DNA from: Janthinobacterium sp. UMAB-56
GTDB taxonomy: Bacteria; Pseudomonadota; Gammaproteobacteria; Burkholderiales; Burkholderiaceae_D
NCBI RefSeq assembly: GCF_900095265.1
Contig: NZ_LT607660.1
Location: 108,349 to 172,348 of the forward strand
Length of the DNA stretch: 64,000 bases
Direction: 5' to 3'
Below are positions 1-9,272 of the stretch, piece by piece. The notes beneath the pieces are model-generated. The model was not told the origin of the DNA. It did not search any database and saw only the letters and a list, made by a program, of their open reading frames with translations. How positions within the stretch are numbered: the stretch's first letter is position 1; each line of letters opens with the position of its first letter. Position numbers and translations under genes: made by a program.

Positions 1-1
1 C

Positions 2-1294
2 CTGCAGGCCGTGCACCTGGACGACGCGCAGCGCACGCAATTGCAAAAGAACGGCTTTGTTTTTGACGAGAGCCGTTTGCGCGCCGTGTTTTATGCGCGG
101 CGGGCAGAGCACGTGGCTGCCGTGGCGCCCGAACGACGCGCCATTGTCATCGGCGCGGGCGTGGCCGGCGCGGCCGCCTGCGAACGGCTGGCCGCGCGCG
201 GCTGGAAGGTGACTTTGATTGAACGCCACGCGCAGCCGGCCAGCGCAGCGTCGGGCAACCTGGCTGGCATCTTCATGCCGCTGCCGTCGAAGGACGACAA
301 TATCGTCACGCGCCTGGTGCGTGCCGCCTACCTGTATGCACTGCGCTACTGGAAGCACCTGGGCGGCATCGGTGCCGCCATCGAGGGCGAACAATGCGGC
401 GTCTTGCAACTGCCACGCGATGGCGTGCATGCGCAAGTGCAGCGGCACATCGCCGCCAGCGGCCTGTATCCGCCCGAATTCGCCCGCTGGCTGGAAGTGG
501 CCGAGGCTTCCGCCATGCTGGGCGCGCCGGCGCCCGACGGCGCCTGGTGGTTCGAACAGGGCGGCTGGGCGCGCCCGTCTTCCGTCTGCGCGGCCATGCT
601 GGACGCCTGCGGCGCCTTGCTCACGCGGCGCTTTTCCAGCAGCGCCCTGCGCCTGGAGCGTGGCGATGATGAATGGCTGGTGCGCGATGCGGACGGTGCC
701 CTGATCGCGGCGGCGCCCACCGTCATCCTGGCGGCAGGCACGGGAGCGGTCGATTTCGAACAGGCGGCCGGTCTGCCGCTGGACGCCGTGCGCGGCCAGG
801 TCACGCACCTGGCCGAAGGCAGCTTGCCATCGTTGCCGTTCGTCGTCTGCCGCGAAGCCTACATGACGCCGGCGCATCAGGGCGTCGTCTGCGCGGGCGC
901 CTCCTATGATGCCGATGCAGACAGCAGCCTGCGCGTGGCCAGCCAGCACGAAAATATCGCGAAGATCACCGACATCCTTGACGTGGCACCGTTCGAAGCA
1001 CCGCTGGCCGGGCGCACGGGCTTTCGCTGCGTGGCGCCGGACCGCCTGCCGCTGGCGGGCGCCTTGCCCGACCCTGGCGTGCCAGGCCGCTGCGAGCGCC
1101 TGCGCGACGTGCCCCGCTGGCCTGGCCTGTTTGGCTTGCTGGGTTACGCCTCGCGCGGCCTGATCTGGGCGCCGCTGGCGGCCGAGCTGCTGGCTTGCCA
1201 GCTGGAAGGCGAGCCGCTGCCGCTGGAGAGTCAATTGGCTGCCGCCTTGGACCCTGCGCGCTTCCTGCTGCGCGAACGCCGCCGTAACGCATAA
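2..1294 (+). CDS. mnmC: MnmC, C-terminal FAD-dependent oxidoreductase part (5' truncated by window edge)
   Basis: The frame is open to the left edge, so the start lies outside the window. After about 40 residues of linker there is a dinucleotide-binding Rossmann motif, VIGAGVAGAAACERLAARG, and the C-terminus carries the GLFGLLGYASRGLIWAPL signature of MnmC. In the bifunctional enzyme this domain oxidatively removes the carboxymethyl group from cmnm5s2U34 of tRNA, and an N-terminal methyltransferase domain then adds the methyl group. The residues before the Rossmann fold (FVFDESRLRAVFYARR) look like the end of that methyltransferase domain. A GTG at 11 is an artefact of the truncation. A stand-alone oxidoreductase is the alternative. 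Confidence 0.88.
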   Translation: MQAVHLDDAQRTQLQKNGFVFDESRLRAVFYARRAEHVAAVAPERRAIVIGAGVAGAAACERLAARGWKVTLIERHAQPASAASGNLAGIFMPLPSKDDNIVTRLVRAAYLYALRYWKHLGGIGAAIEGEQCGVLQLPRDGVHAQVQRHIAASGLYPPEFARWLEVAEASAMLGAPAPDGAWWFEQGGWARPSSVCAAMLDACGALLTRRFSSSALRLERGDDEWLVRDADGALIAAAPTVILAAGTGAVDFEQAAGLPLDAVRGQVTHLAEGSLPSLPFVVCREAYMTPAHQGVVCAGASYDADADSSLRVASQHENIAKITDILDVAPFEAPLAGRTGFRCVAPDRLPLAGALPDPGVPGRCERLRDVPRWPGLFGLLGYASRGLIWAPLAAELLACQLEGEPLPLESQLAAALDPARFLLRERRRNA

Positions 1295-1439
1295 GTTCTC
1301 CCTCTCCCTCTCCGTTTGCGCAGCGTGCCGCATTGTTGCGTCATGTCACGGTCTTTGCGTGCGGCTGGCTGGCGCCGGCACGCTGGCGGTATAATTTATC
1401 CTTGGCAATATTCAAGCTGCGGCCCCAAGGAGATATCCG

Positions 1440-2159
1440 GTGGAAGATCAACACAGTTCGCCCGAGCTTTTCCTGTTCCTGGCGTCGACCGTGCACGACA
1501 TGAAAAACTCGATCAGCGTCGTCAGCGGCACCCTTGAGTCGCTGCTGGCGGCCGGGCAGGCCAAAGCCGCGCCCCAGGCCGACCCCGCCTACCTGCAAAT
1601 GGCGCAGATGCTGTACCAGACCAAGCGCCTCAACGATAACCTGATCCAGCTGCTGGCCCTGTACAAGGAAGTGGGCAAGCCCGGCTACCCCTTCGACGTG
1701 CAGCCGCAACTGATGAGCCAGGTGGTCGACCAGGTGGTGGACCAGGAAAAGATCCTGCTGGCCTCGAAAGGCATCCACCTGCAGACGGCCTGTCCGCCGG
1801 AGCTGATCTGGACCCTCGATGAAGACCTGGTCATCGGCGTGCTGGCGCATGCCATCAACAACGCCATCCGCTACACGAAGGACACCATCCGCCTGTCGGT
1901 GCGCCAGGCAGATGCCTGGCTGGAATTGCGCGTGGAAGACAATGGCGAGGGCTACTCGCAGGCACTGCTCGACGCGGGCAGCGCGGCCATGGAGGGCATG
2001 GCCGCCGGCGTGAACTTTTCCACCAACAGCACGGGCCTGGGCCTGTATTTTTCCAGTGTCGTGGCGAAGATGCACAAGCACCGGGGCAGCAGCGGCAGCA
2101 TCGCCCTGGAAAATGGCGGCGCGCTGGGCGGCGGCTGTTTCACCCTGCGCCTGCCCTGA
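1440..2159 (+). CDS. Sensor-less histidine kinase
   Basis: A 239-residue protein starting at GTG, with an AAGGAG ribosome binding site at 1427-1432. It has a short HisKA-like region with the candidate phospho-acceptor His19 in STVHDMKNS. A full HATPase_c domain follows: N-box AHAINNAIRY around residues 136-145, G1 box VEDNGEGY around 165, and G2 box STGLGLYFSS. There is no transmembrane segment and no PAS or GAF domain, so it is probably cytoplasmic and takes its input from a partner. It lies 11 bp upstream of the REC-TPR response regulator, the likely cognate partner. A possible -10 TATAAT sits at 1390-1395, without a good -35. Confidence 0.85.
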   Translation: MEDQHSSPELFLFLASTVHDMKNSISVVSGTLESLLAAGQAKAAPQADPAYLQMAQMLYQTKRLNDNLIQLLALYKEVGKPGYPFDVQPQLMSQVVDQVVDQEKILLASKGIHLQTACPPELIWTLDEDLVIGVLAHAINNAIRYTKDTIRLSVRQADAWLELRVEDNGEGYSQALLDAGSAAMEGMAAGVNFSTNSTGLGLYFSSVVAKMHKHRGSSGSIALENGGALGGGCFTLRLP

Positions 2160-2170
2160 ATGAGGACGCC

Positions 2171-3901
2171 ATGACGACAGACAGCCACGCCACCGCCGCC
2201 GAAGCGGGCAGCACCGACTGGGCCGACAAACATTATCTGCTGGTCGACGATTTCATCGGCATCCGCATCCTGCTGCGCGAATCGTTGCGCAACCTGGGCG
2301 CGCGCCATATCGACCAGGCGGCCAGCGGCGGCGAAGCCATGAAGCTGCTGGCCAAGACGCGCTACGACGTGGTGCTGTGCGATTACAACCTCGGCGAAGG
2401 CAAGAATGGCCAGCAAGTGCTGGAAGAGACGCGCGTGCGCAACCTGACGGCGCCGTCCAGCGTGTGGCTGATGGTGTCGGCCGAGAAAAGCGTGGAATCG
2501 GTGATGGGCGCGGCCGAGCACCAGCCAGACGCTTACCTGATCAAGCCCATCACGGAAGGGGTGCTGCTGACGCGGCTGAACCGCGTGTGGCACAAGAAGC
2601 AGGTATTTCGCGAAATCGACCAGGCCTGCATGGAAAAGGATTATCTGCGCGCGGCCAAGCTGTGCGACGCGCAGATCGAGGTCAACAAGCTGCACGCGCT
2701 GGAACTGCTGCGCATGAAGGCGTCCCTGCTGCTGAAAAGCGGCGAACCGGAAAAGGCCCGTGCCGTGTACGAAAAAGTGCTGGCCGAGCGCGATTACAGC
2801 TGGGCCAAGGCGGGACTGGGCAAGATACGCATGAATAACGGCGAGCACGAGGCGGCGCGGCAGATTTTCCAGGGCGTGATCGTTGAAAACAAGTATTACA
2901 TCGATGCCTACGACCAGATGGCCGTCGCTTACCAGCTGATGGGCCAGCATGAGGAAGCTTGCGGCGTGCTGGAAAAGGCGGCGCGCCTGTCGCCCAATTC
3001 GGTGCCGCGCCAGCGCAACCTGGGACTGGCGGCCTTGAAAGTTGGCAATGTCAGCATGGCGGAAAAGGCCTTTCGCAAGTGTATTTCCATCGGCGAGTTT
3101 TCCGTCATGAAGACGCCGGACGCCTACCTTGGCCTGGCGCGCGTATGCGGCCTGAAGAAGGATGCAAAGGAAGCGCTGCAATGGCTGTTGCTGGCGCAGC
3201 GTGAATTCTCGCCCGAGCAAATTGGTTTGCGCGCGAAGATCACGGAAGGCATGGTGCACCACGAAACGGGCGATTACCGGCGCGCCCGAAAGTGCGGCGA
3301 CGAGCTCGAAGCCATGCTGCTTGAAGACCCGGCGCGGCCCGAAAAGAACATCTGCATGGAACTGGCCACCTTGCTGTTCGCCGTCGGCGTCAAGGATGCG
3401 CCGGCGGGCCTGCTGTGCTACGTGGTGAAGAATAACCACGACAACCAGGTGGTGCAGGACGAGGTGCAAAAGATTTTCGACAAGGCCAAGATGGGCGACG
3501 AAGGTACGAGCCTGATCATCGCCTCGCGCAAGGAAGCATCGGACTTGATGAACAAGGGCGTGCTGCTGTGGAAGACGGACAAGCTCAACGAAGCGGTCGC
3601 CTGGATGCGCGCGGCGCGCGAAAAACTGCCGAACAACCTGCGCATCCTGTTCAATTCCGCGCAAATCATCGTGTCATTCCTGGAGCAGCGCGGCTACCAG
3701 GCGGAATTGGCGGCTGAGGCCATGGACGTGTTGTTATATGTAGACAAAATTGCACCAGGGCAGCAGCGCTTCGCGCAATTGATGGAGCAACTGGTGCAGC
3801 TGACGCCGCCGACCGGGCCGGAAGAGGCCATCGTGGCGCCGGAAAAGGCAGCGCCAACGCTGGAAAAAGGCGGAAAATCCGTGCGTGAGCGTGCCGGATG
3901 A
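2171..3901 (+). CDS. Response regulator: REC domain with TPR array
   Basis: A 576-residue protein. Residues about 20-135 form a receiver domain with the acidic pair in LLVDDF, the phospho-acceptor Asp71 in LCDYNL and the conserved Lys125 in YLIKPITEG. The rest is helical with tetratricopeptide-like repeats, for example AGLGKIRMNNGEHEAARQIF and QMAVAYQLMGQHEEACGVLE. There is no DNA-binding or enzymatic output, so signalling probably works through protein-protein contact. It follows the histidine kinase at 1440-2159 closely and has a GAGGA ribosome binding site. A weak second hydrophilic tail of about 40 residues (PTGPEEAIVAPEKAAPTLEK) ends the protein. Confidence 0.88.
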   Translation: MTTDSHATAAEAGSTDWADKHYLLVDDFIGIRILLRESLRNLGARHIDQAASGGEAMKLLAKTRYDVVLCDYNLGEGKNGQQVLEETRVRNLTAPSSVWLMVSAEKSVESVMGAAEHQPDAYLIKPITEGVLLTRLNRVWHKKQVFREIDQACMEKDYLRAAKLCDAQIEVNKLHALELLRMKASLLLKSGEPEKARAVYEKVLAERDYSWAKAGLGKIRMNNGEHEAARQIFQGVIVENKYYIDAYDQMAVAYQLMGQHEEACGVLEKAARLSPNSVPRQRNLGLAALKVGNVSMAEKAFRKCISIGEFSVMKTPDAYLGLARVCGLKKDAKEALQWLLLAQREFSPEQIGLRAKITEGMVHHETGDYRRARKCGDELEAMLLEDPARPEKNICMELATLLFAVGVKDAPAGLLCYVVKNNHDNQVVQDEVQKIFDKAKMGDEGTSLIIASRKEASDLMNKGVLLWKTDKLNEAVAWMRAAREKLPNNLRILFNSAQIIVSFLEQRGYQAELAAEAMDVLLYVDKIAPGQQRFAQLMEQLVQLTPPTGPEEAIVAPEKAAPTLEKGGKSVRERAG

Positions 3902-3965
3902 TAAACTAGGGGCCAGTGTGGGTACGCCCGTGCTTGAGTTGCTTTACAACAATAAGGAAGAAACT

Positions 3966-4181
3966 ATGCGTGATGTGGTCAATGAAGTGTACAAAAAAAT
4001 GAAAGTCGGCAGTATTGCCTGGGTACGCCCGGTCGCCGCCAAGGGAGACACGCTGGAAACATTCCAGTCTTCGTACGAGCACGCCAAGGCGCTGGCCGAC
4101 GAAGGCCTGATCACGATCGGTGACGTAAAACGCCAGGCCGACAACATGATCGAGGCGATCCGCATTCATCGTATCGCCTGA
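3966..4181 (+). CDS. Small conserved-type hypothetical protein, 71 aa
   Basis: The start at ATG 3966 was chosen because AAGGAAG lies just upstream at 3955-3961. An upstream GTG at 3885 would overlap the TPR regulator and lacks a ribosome binding site. The 71-residue product begins MRDVVNEVYKKMKVG and is mixed-charge and probably helical, with no signal peptide or membrane segment. I do not recognise a family. The compact, well-behaved sequence and the ribosome binding site support a real gene. Confidence 0.7.
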   Translation: MRDVVNEVYKKMKVGSIAWVRPVAAKGDTLETFQSSYEHAKALADEGLITIGDVKRQADNMIEAIRIHRIA

Positions 4182-4202
4182 TCATATTGCCGGCTTGCGA
4201 CA

Positions 4203-4919
4203 TCAGGCCTTCCCTGGTGCTTTAGCCTTGGGCGCTGCGCGTTTCGCGGGCGCCTTGCGCAGCGGGGCCTTGGCCTTGGCTGCCGTGCCTGCCTCGGCAG
4301 GTTTGGCCGGCTTGCTGGCCGCCGGCTTGGCTTTGCTCACGCTGCCAAAGCTGGCCGCTGCCGCACTGGCGGCGTCGGGCGACATCGCCGTCGAAACGGC
4401 TTGCTTGAACTGATCTTGTAACAAATTCCACCAGGCACTTGGATTGCCCAACGGGGCCGCTGCCTGGCTGCCGGTATCGCTGGGCGCCGCCGCAGCCGGT
4501 TCCGCTGCGGGTGCAGGGGCAGGTGCCGGTTTCGGTGCAGGCGCCGCAGGGCTAGCTTGCTGGAAAAATGCGGAAGCGTAGGGCACCGATTCAAACACGG
4601 ATTTTTCGCTGGCGCCGGGCTGGGTGATGGCCGCCGCCATTGACGCACCCATTGATTTCAATGTGGCGATGGTGCCGCGCTGCACTTCCAGCGCCTGGAT
4701 ACTGCCGCGCAGCATGCTGGTATTGAGGTTCAGCCAGGCTTCGACGGCTTTCAAGTCGCTGATTTTCTTGTCCAGCTCTTCCACCGACATGGTGGGCGCC
4801 GTGATGCCGGGCATGCCCATGCCGGGCACGCTCATGCTGCCCCACAGGTTTTTGACGAAGTCGAGGGTATCGGTCACAACTGCTGCGCCCGGTATTTGGG
4901 GCATTTGCGGGTTTGCCAT
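4203..4919 (-). CDS. phaM: PhaM-family polyhydroxyalkanoate granule regulatory protein
   Basis: A 238-residue protein with the N-terminal DTLDFVKNLWGSM and MSVEELDKKISDLKAVEAWL segments typical of PhaM. The C-terminus is a long Ala/Lys/Pro-rich tail (AASKPAKPAEAG, KAPAKRAAPKAKAPGKA) like that of histone H1-like or phasin-linked DNA-binding proteins. In Ralstonia, PhaM activates PHB synthase and tethers granules to the nucleoid. Both halves of that architecture are visible here. An AGGAG ribosome binding site precedes the start. No other pha genes are in the window. Confidence 0.85.
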   Translation of the reverse strand: MANPQMPQIPGAAVVTDTLDFVKNLWGSMSVPGMGMPGITAPTMSVEELDKKISDLKAVEAWLNLNTSMLRGSIQALEVQRGTIATLKSMGASMAAAITQPGASEKSVFESVPYASAFFQQASPAAPAPKPAPAPAPAAEPAAAAPSDTGSQAAAPLGNPSAWWNLLQDQFKQAVSTAMSPDAASAAAASFGSVSKAKPAASKPAKPAEAGTAAKAKAPLRKAPAKRAAPKAKAPGKA

Positions 4920-5068
4920 GCGAAATCTCCTGGTAGGTGGATGCCCCTAGCGTAGCAGATATCAGCTTGCAACTGACGCAATGGCGCCAACATTTTCTTA
5001 CATAAAAGATCAGGAGTTGAGCGCGGGCAAGAAGCGGGAAGTGGGGTGAAAGCGTTACACTACCGCCT

Positions 5069-6181
5069 ATGATGCCTGACTCCTTCTTTTCGCCACCGCG
5101 CCGCCGCACCGTCATCTTTGTCGCGGTCATCGGTGCACTGCATTACGTGGCGTTGGAATGGCTCACCTCGCATGCCCGCATGCTGCCGCTGCGGCAAGAG
5201 CCAGCGCAGGTGGTCAGCATGGCATTGATCGCCGAGCCGCCCAGGCCGGTGACGCCACCGCCGCCGCCCAAGTTGTTGCCCTTGCCCGAGCCTCGCTTGC
5301 CGCCACCGCCGCCGCCGACGGCGCTGCCGGCTAGCGATATTGCCCAGTTGACTGCGCCTGCCAGTGACGTGCCGGCAGGCCCGGCCATACCCGAGGCAGC
5401 CGCAGTGGCGGCCCCGGTTATCACGGCGCCGGTGCCAGCCGTGGCGGCTGCGCCGGTGCCGGCCAGTGCACCGCCGCCACCGCCCGTCGAGCAGTCACGG
5501 CACTACAAGACGAATGCGCCCGCGTCGGCCCAGTTCGACCTGCACGTGGACCGGCGCGATGCGGACGGCACCAAGTGGCAGGGCGTGGCCGCGATGGCGT
5601 GGGAAAACAGGGGCGGCACGTATCAGCTGAAGCTGGAAGTGGGCTTGAGCATGCTGATCACGCGCATCAACCTGCTGGTGCTGACCAGCGAGGGCGTGAT
5701 CGATGGCAGCGGTATCGTGCCCGTCACGGCGACGGAGAAACGCAGGGGCCGCGCGCAAACGGCCACGCATTTCAACCGCGACGCCAAGGCCATCACCTTT
5801 TCGGCCTCGACGGCCACGGCGCCATGGCAGGTGGGGGCGCAGGACAAGGCCAGCGTGCCGTTCCAGCTGGCCGCCATCGGCCGCGCCGACGTCAATCAAT
5901 TGGCGGGTAATATCGACATCCTCGTCGGCGAGGAAAAGGAAGCGACCGTGTTCCGCTTCCAATTGGTGGGCGAGGAAGAACTCGATACAGCAATGGGCCG
6001 CCTGGTGACCTGGCATTTGCGCCGGCCACCGAAGCCCGGCACCTATTCGTCGCAGCTCGATATCTGGCTGGCGCCGTCCATGCAATGGTATCCGGTACAA
6101 ATACGCAATACCGAAGCGAGCGGGGCGCTGACCACGCAAACCGTGACCCAAATTCGCGTCAATGACGCTACAGGAAAATAA
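5069..6181 (+). CDS. DUF3108 protein with N-terminal membrane anchor and proline-rich linker
   Basis: A 370-residue protein. Residues about 13-32 form one hydrophobic segment (VIFVAVIGALHYVALEW). A Pro/Ala-rich stretch follows to about residue 140 (TPPPPPKLLPLPEPRLPPPP), resembling TonB-type periplasm-spanning linkers. The last ~225 residues are a DUF3108-like beta-rich domain with the recurring DIWLAPSMQWYPVQIR ending. It is probably anchored in the inner membrane with the domain in the periplasm. Its stop codon abuts the start of the next gene, which carries the same domain, so the two are probably co-transcribed and translationally coupled. The function of DUF3108 is unknown. Confidence 0.8.
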   Translation: MMPDSFFSPPRRRTVIFVAVIGALHYVALEWLTSHARMLPLRQEPAQVVSMALIAEPPRPVTPPPPPKLLPLPEPRLPPPPPPTALPASDIAQLTAPASDVPAGPAIPEAAAVAAPVITAPVPAVAAAPVPASAPPPPPVEQSRHYKTNAPASAQFDLHVDRRDADGTKWQGVAAMAWENRGGTYQLKLEVGLSMLITRINLLVLTSEGVIDGSGIVPVTATEKRRGRAQTATHFNRDAKAITFSASTATAPWQVGAQDKASVPFQLAAIGRADVNQLAGNIDILVGEEKEATVFRFQLVGEEELDTAMGRLVTWHLRRPPKPGTYSSQLDIWLAPSMQWYPVQIRNTEASGALTTQTVTQIRVNDATGK

Positions 6182-6946
6182 ATGACGACTTTGAAGACTC
6201 TGCAACGCATTCTGTTCGCCAGCGTGCTGGCTGCCACTTTCTCTCCCGCCATGGCCGATGCGCCCGTGGAACATCCCGCCATCAAGCGCGCGTACAAGCT
6301 GGTGCCATCGGCAGACCTCGTCTATTCGATCAAGGCCAGGCAGCGCGGCATCGGGCTGTCCGGCGAATCGGTCAGCAACTGGCGCGTGGGCGACGGCAAG
6401 TATACGCTGCTGGCCGAAACCAAGGCTGCCCTGTTTGGCAAGATCCTGGAGCAGCGCAGCGAAGGCACGGTCGACGATTATGGACTGGCGCCCTTCCAAT
6501 TCGTGGAAAAACGCTTCCGCAAGGATGCCGTCACGACTACCTTCAAGCGCGACAGCAAGACCATCGTCTTTGGCGAAGGCGATGAAACCTATCCGCTGAA
6601 AGGCGGCGAGCAGGACCGCAACAGCGCCGTCTGGCAACTGGCCAGCGTGGCGCGCGCCGCGCCCGAAAAATTCGTCCCCGGCTCGGAATGGGCTTTCTTC
6701 GTGGCTGGCGCGCATGATGCCGAACCGTGGACCTTCAAGGTCGTCAAGGAAGAGCCGGTGGCCACGGGCCTGGGGGAAGTCACCGCCATCCATCTGGTCA
6801 AGGCGCCGCCGCCGGACAAGAAGGGCCAGCAAGTGGACCTGTGGCTGGCGCCGTCGCTGGAATGGTATCCCGTGAAGGTGACGTTCGCCGATGCGGACGG
6901 TGGCGATTATGTCGAGCAAACCTTGCAAAAGATTATTAAAAAGTAA
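6182..6946 (+). CDS. Secreted DUF3108 protein
   Basis: A 254-residue protein whose ATG directly follows the TAA of the preceding gene. It has a Sec signal peptide (TLKTLQRILFASVLAATFSPAMA) with cleavage after AMA. The mature part is a DUF3108 domain ending DLWLAPSLEWYPVKVTF, close to the corresponding motif of its upstream neighbour. The pair therefore looks like an ancient duplication in which one copy is anchored and the other free in the periplasm. The biochemical role is unknown. Confidence 0.82.
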   Translation: MTTLKTLQRILFASVLAATFSPAMADAPVEHPAIKRAYKLVPSADLVYSIKARQRGIGLSGESVSNWRVGDGKYTLLAETKAALFGKILEQRSEGTVDDYGLAPFQFVEKRFRKDAVTTTFKRDSKTIVFGEGDETYPLKGGEQDRNSAVWQLASVARAAPEKFVPGSEWAFFVAGAHDAEPWTFKVVKEEPVATGLGEVTAIHLVKAPPPDKKGQQVDLWLAPSLEWYPVKVTFADADGGDYVEQTLQKIIKK

Positions 6947-7157
6947 GTGCTCACCAATGTGCGGGGCCATGCATGCCGTGTTTGCTTCTCTGTTTTGCCT
7001 TCCTGGCCCGGCACGGCACCGCGGCTGTGTTGCGCCGCGTCCGCAGCGCCCCCTCCCGCACGCTAAATGGCATGTCAGAACTGATATACTGACGCCCCCG
7101 CCCCGCAGTGCCGCGTTAGCCCGCTGCGCCGCCCGCTGAACACTCATCCGGAAAAGA

Positions 7158-8540
7158 ATGATTGATATAATGGCAAGTGCAGCCGTGGCAACGGATGCAA
7201 ATCAGACAGAGCAAGAGCATCACGATTCCTTGCAGGCGCATTTCCAGCCCAATATTTCGGCCGATGAAATCGAGCAGGTTTTTCACTTGAAGCGGGCGCA
7301 GCCTTTGCTGCAAGTGTTTACGGCCCTGTTTCATGGCGGTTTCGATGGCGTGCTGGTGCGTCTGCTGGTGTTGCGCGAACTGGCGTCCGATGCGGCCACG
7401 TCCGCCTATACGCGCGCCGATATCAACACCAAGCTGGCCTATTTGCTGCCGGAAAGCCTGGAAACGGTCTTGCTGCGCTTGCGCACCAACCAGTTGCTGG
7501 CCTGGGATGCGCAGCAGGGCGTGTACCGCGTGACCCCGATGGCGCGCAATGTGCTGTCCGCCATCGACAGCTTGCTGGGCCTCGGCCAGACGGAAGACGA
7601 AGCGGAAATGGGCTTTCTCCTGTCGCAGGTGGCGGGCGCGCAAGCCGTGGGCGGCGTGTCGGTCGAGCAACTCCAGCATTTGCTGGGACGCCTGGTGGAC
7701 TTGACGGAAGAATTCTCGGACGCCATCGCCTCCGGTTCCGAATTCCGCTTGCGCACGGCGCAGGCGAAGTGGAACATGGCTTGCGACTGGGTGGAAAAAG
7801 GTTCGGAAATTCTCGTCGCCATCACTTCCGATGAAAACGCGGACAGCGCCACGCACAAGGCGGCGCAAGCGATCGGCCGCGCACAAAGTAAATTGTTGAA
7901 CATGCAAGGCATGTTTTCGCGCGCGCTGAACCAGATCGAGCGCCAGCGCGTGCACCTGGGCCAGTCGGGCCTGTCGACCACGGACATCAAGCGCTGGCTC
8001 TTGCTGCACGAAGACCTGGCCAGCCTGGCCGAGGGCGCCATCGACCAGCCTGTCGTGCCGCTGTTTTCCACGCCGGCCGAGATGATCGACGTGGCCGAAA
8101 CGGAACTGCTGTCCGAACGGACGGCGGGTGTCATCAACACGGGCCTGCCCAGCGGAGAGGACGCGCCCACCACCATCAGCGACGGTCCCGCCATGCAACT
8201 CGAACTCGATGACTTGCTCGAACGCCTGTCGAACTTCGCCAGCCTGGGCAATTTCCCCAGCATAGGCGAAGAGGGGCCGAAAAGCGTGCCCGTGCAGGAT
8301 TCTCTGCTGCCGGCCAGCTTTGCCGTGGCCTCGTACCGCGCCTCCATGCTGCCGCTGCTGGGCGATGTGTCCGAAGCGAGCTTGCAAGGCTCGACGGCCG
8401 AACTGGCCCGCTTGCCGATCACCTTTACACCGACCGACGAGATGGTCCAACTGACCGACCCCCACGTGGCGGCCATGTCGATCGCCTCGCTTTCACTGAA
8501 TGTTTCACTTGATTTAGATAGCGGCACTGCCGATGAATGA
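7158..8540 (+). CDS. mksF: MksF-like (kleisin-type) condensin subunit
   Basis: A 460-residue protein. Residues about 90-130 look like a winged helix (LAYLLPESLETVLLRLRTNQ), followed by a long helical middle and an acidic, poorly structured C-terminus. It is the first of three tightly packed genes in the order and sizes of MksF-MksE-MksB: a ~450-residue kleisin, a ~240-residue small subunit, then an SMC-type ATPase. The assignment rests mainly on that context, because kleisins diverge strongly. The start at ATG 7158 has a weak GGAAAAG upstream, and an in-frame ATG at 7170 is possible. The end overlaps mksE by 8 bp. Confidence 0.62.
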   Translation: MIDIMASAAVATDANQTEQEHHDSLQAHFQPNISADEIEQVFHLKRAQPLLQVFTALFHGGFDGVLVRLLVLRELASDAATSAYTRADINTKLAYLLPESLETVLLRLRTNQLLAWDAQQGVYRVTPMARNVLSAIDSLLGLGQTEDEAEMGFLLSQVAGAQAVGGVSVEQLQHLLGRLVDLTEEFSDAIASGSEFRLRTAQAKWNMACDWVEKGSEILVAITSDENADSATHKAAQAIGRAQSKLLNMQGMFSRALNQIERQRVHLGQSGLSTTDIKRWLLLHEDLASLAEGAIDQPVVPLFSTPAEMIDVAETELLSERTAGVINTGLPSGEDAPTTISDGPAMQLELDDLLERLSNFASLGNFPSIGEEGPKSVPVQDSLLPASFAVASYRASMLPLLGDVSEASLQGSTAELARLPITFTPTDEMVQLTDPHVAAMSIASLSLNVSLDLDSGTADE

Positions 8541-9264
8541 CGATTCCCAAATCCTGATTGCGCGCCTGCTCACGCACCAAACCCTGCGCCGCGACGATAA
8601 GCTCGTCAAGCGCGTGCTGTCAGACGAGCTGTTCCGCGCCGAGATCGATGCGCGCCTGCTGGCCTGCGGCCTGAAGCTGCTCGACAATGTGTATGCCGAC
8701 CATGTCACCCTGGCATTGACGCGCACCATCGAGCCAAAGATTTTCGGCGCGCGTGATGTGTGGCAAAACAATAATTTCGGCCTGGCGCGCGATGGCGTGG
8801 CCTTGCTGGTGGTGCTGTGGGCGCAGATCATCCTGCCCAAGCGCGAACGCCAGGAAACGCACCAGCACGCCGATGATGATCAGAATGACATGTTTGGCAC
8901 GGAAAAGCCGCTGCCGCGCGCGGAAGACGCGTCGATCGGCATTTCCTACAAGGCGCTGCTGTCGGACTTCGGCGACAAGCTGGGCAAGAAGACGCGCATG
9001 GACATGAATCTGGGCACGCTGGCCAAGCTGGGCTTCATCGAGCGGCGCGGCGACTTTATCCTGGAAGGTCCGCTGCTGGACCTGATGATGGACACGGACG
9101 TCTTGAAAGAGCGCATCATCAACGGCGCCCTGGCCGACGTATTCAAGCGGGCGCCGACGCGCCTGGTGGCTGTCGACCTCGATGCCGAGCTGTCCGTCGA
9201 CAGCGGCGACCTGCCCGACGCCGGCGATGCCGGTGACGCCGATTCGCCCGACCTCCCTCACTGA
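8533..9264 (+). CDS. mksE: MksE-like condensin accessory subunit
   Basis: A 243-residue protein overlapping the end of the preceding gene by 8 bp and ending 8 bp before the SMC-type ATPase, so the three are translationally coupled. Residues about 135-185 (ISYKALLSDFGDKLGKK, LGTLAKLGFIERRGDFIL) look like a winged helix, as in MukE/MksE KITE subunits. The C-terminus is Asp/Gly-rich (DAGDAGDADSPD). Known MksE proteins bridge the kleisin and the SMC heads. The family call is by context and fold impression rather than by a diagnostic motif. Confidence 0.62.
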   Translation: MNDDSQILIARLLTHQTLRRDDKLVKRVLSDELFRAEIDARLLACGLKLLDNVYADHVTLALTRTIEPKIFGARDVWQNNNFGLARDGVALLVVLWAQIILPKRERQETHQHADDDQNDMFGTEKPLPRAEDASIGISYKALLSDFGDKLGKKTRMDMNLGTLAKLGFIERRGDFILEGPLLDLMMDTDVLKERIINGALADVFKRAPTRLVAVDLDAELSVDSGDLPDAGDAGDADSPDLPH

Positions 9265-9272
9265 AAGCGCCC

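Noticed and set aside
1952-3664. 570-residue antisense frame over the REC-TPR gene
   Set aside because: It lies wholly in antisense to strong coding sequence, with His/Gln/Arg-rich composition typical of shadow frames.
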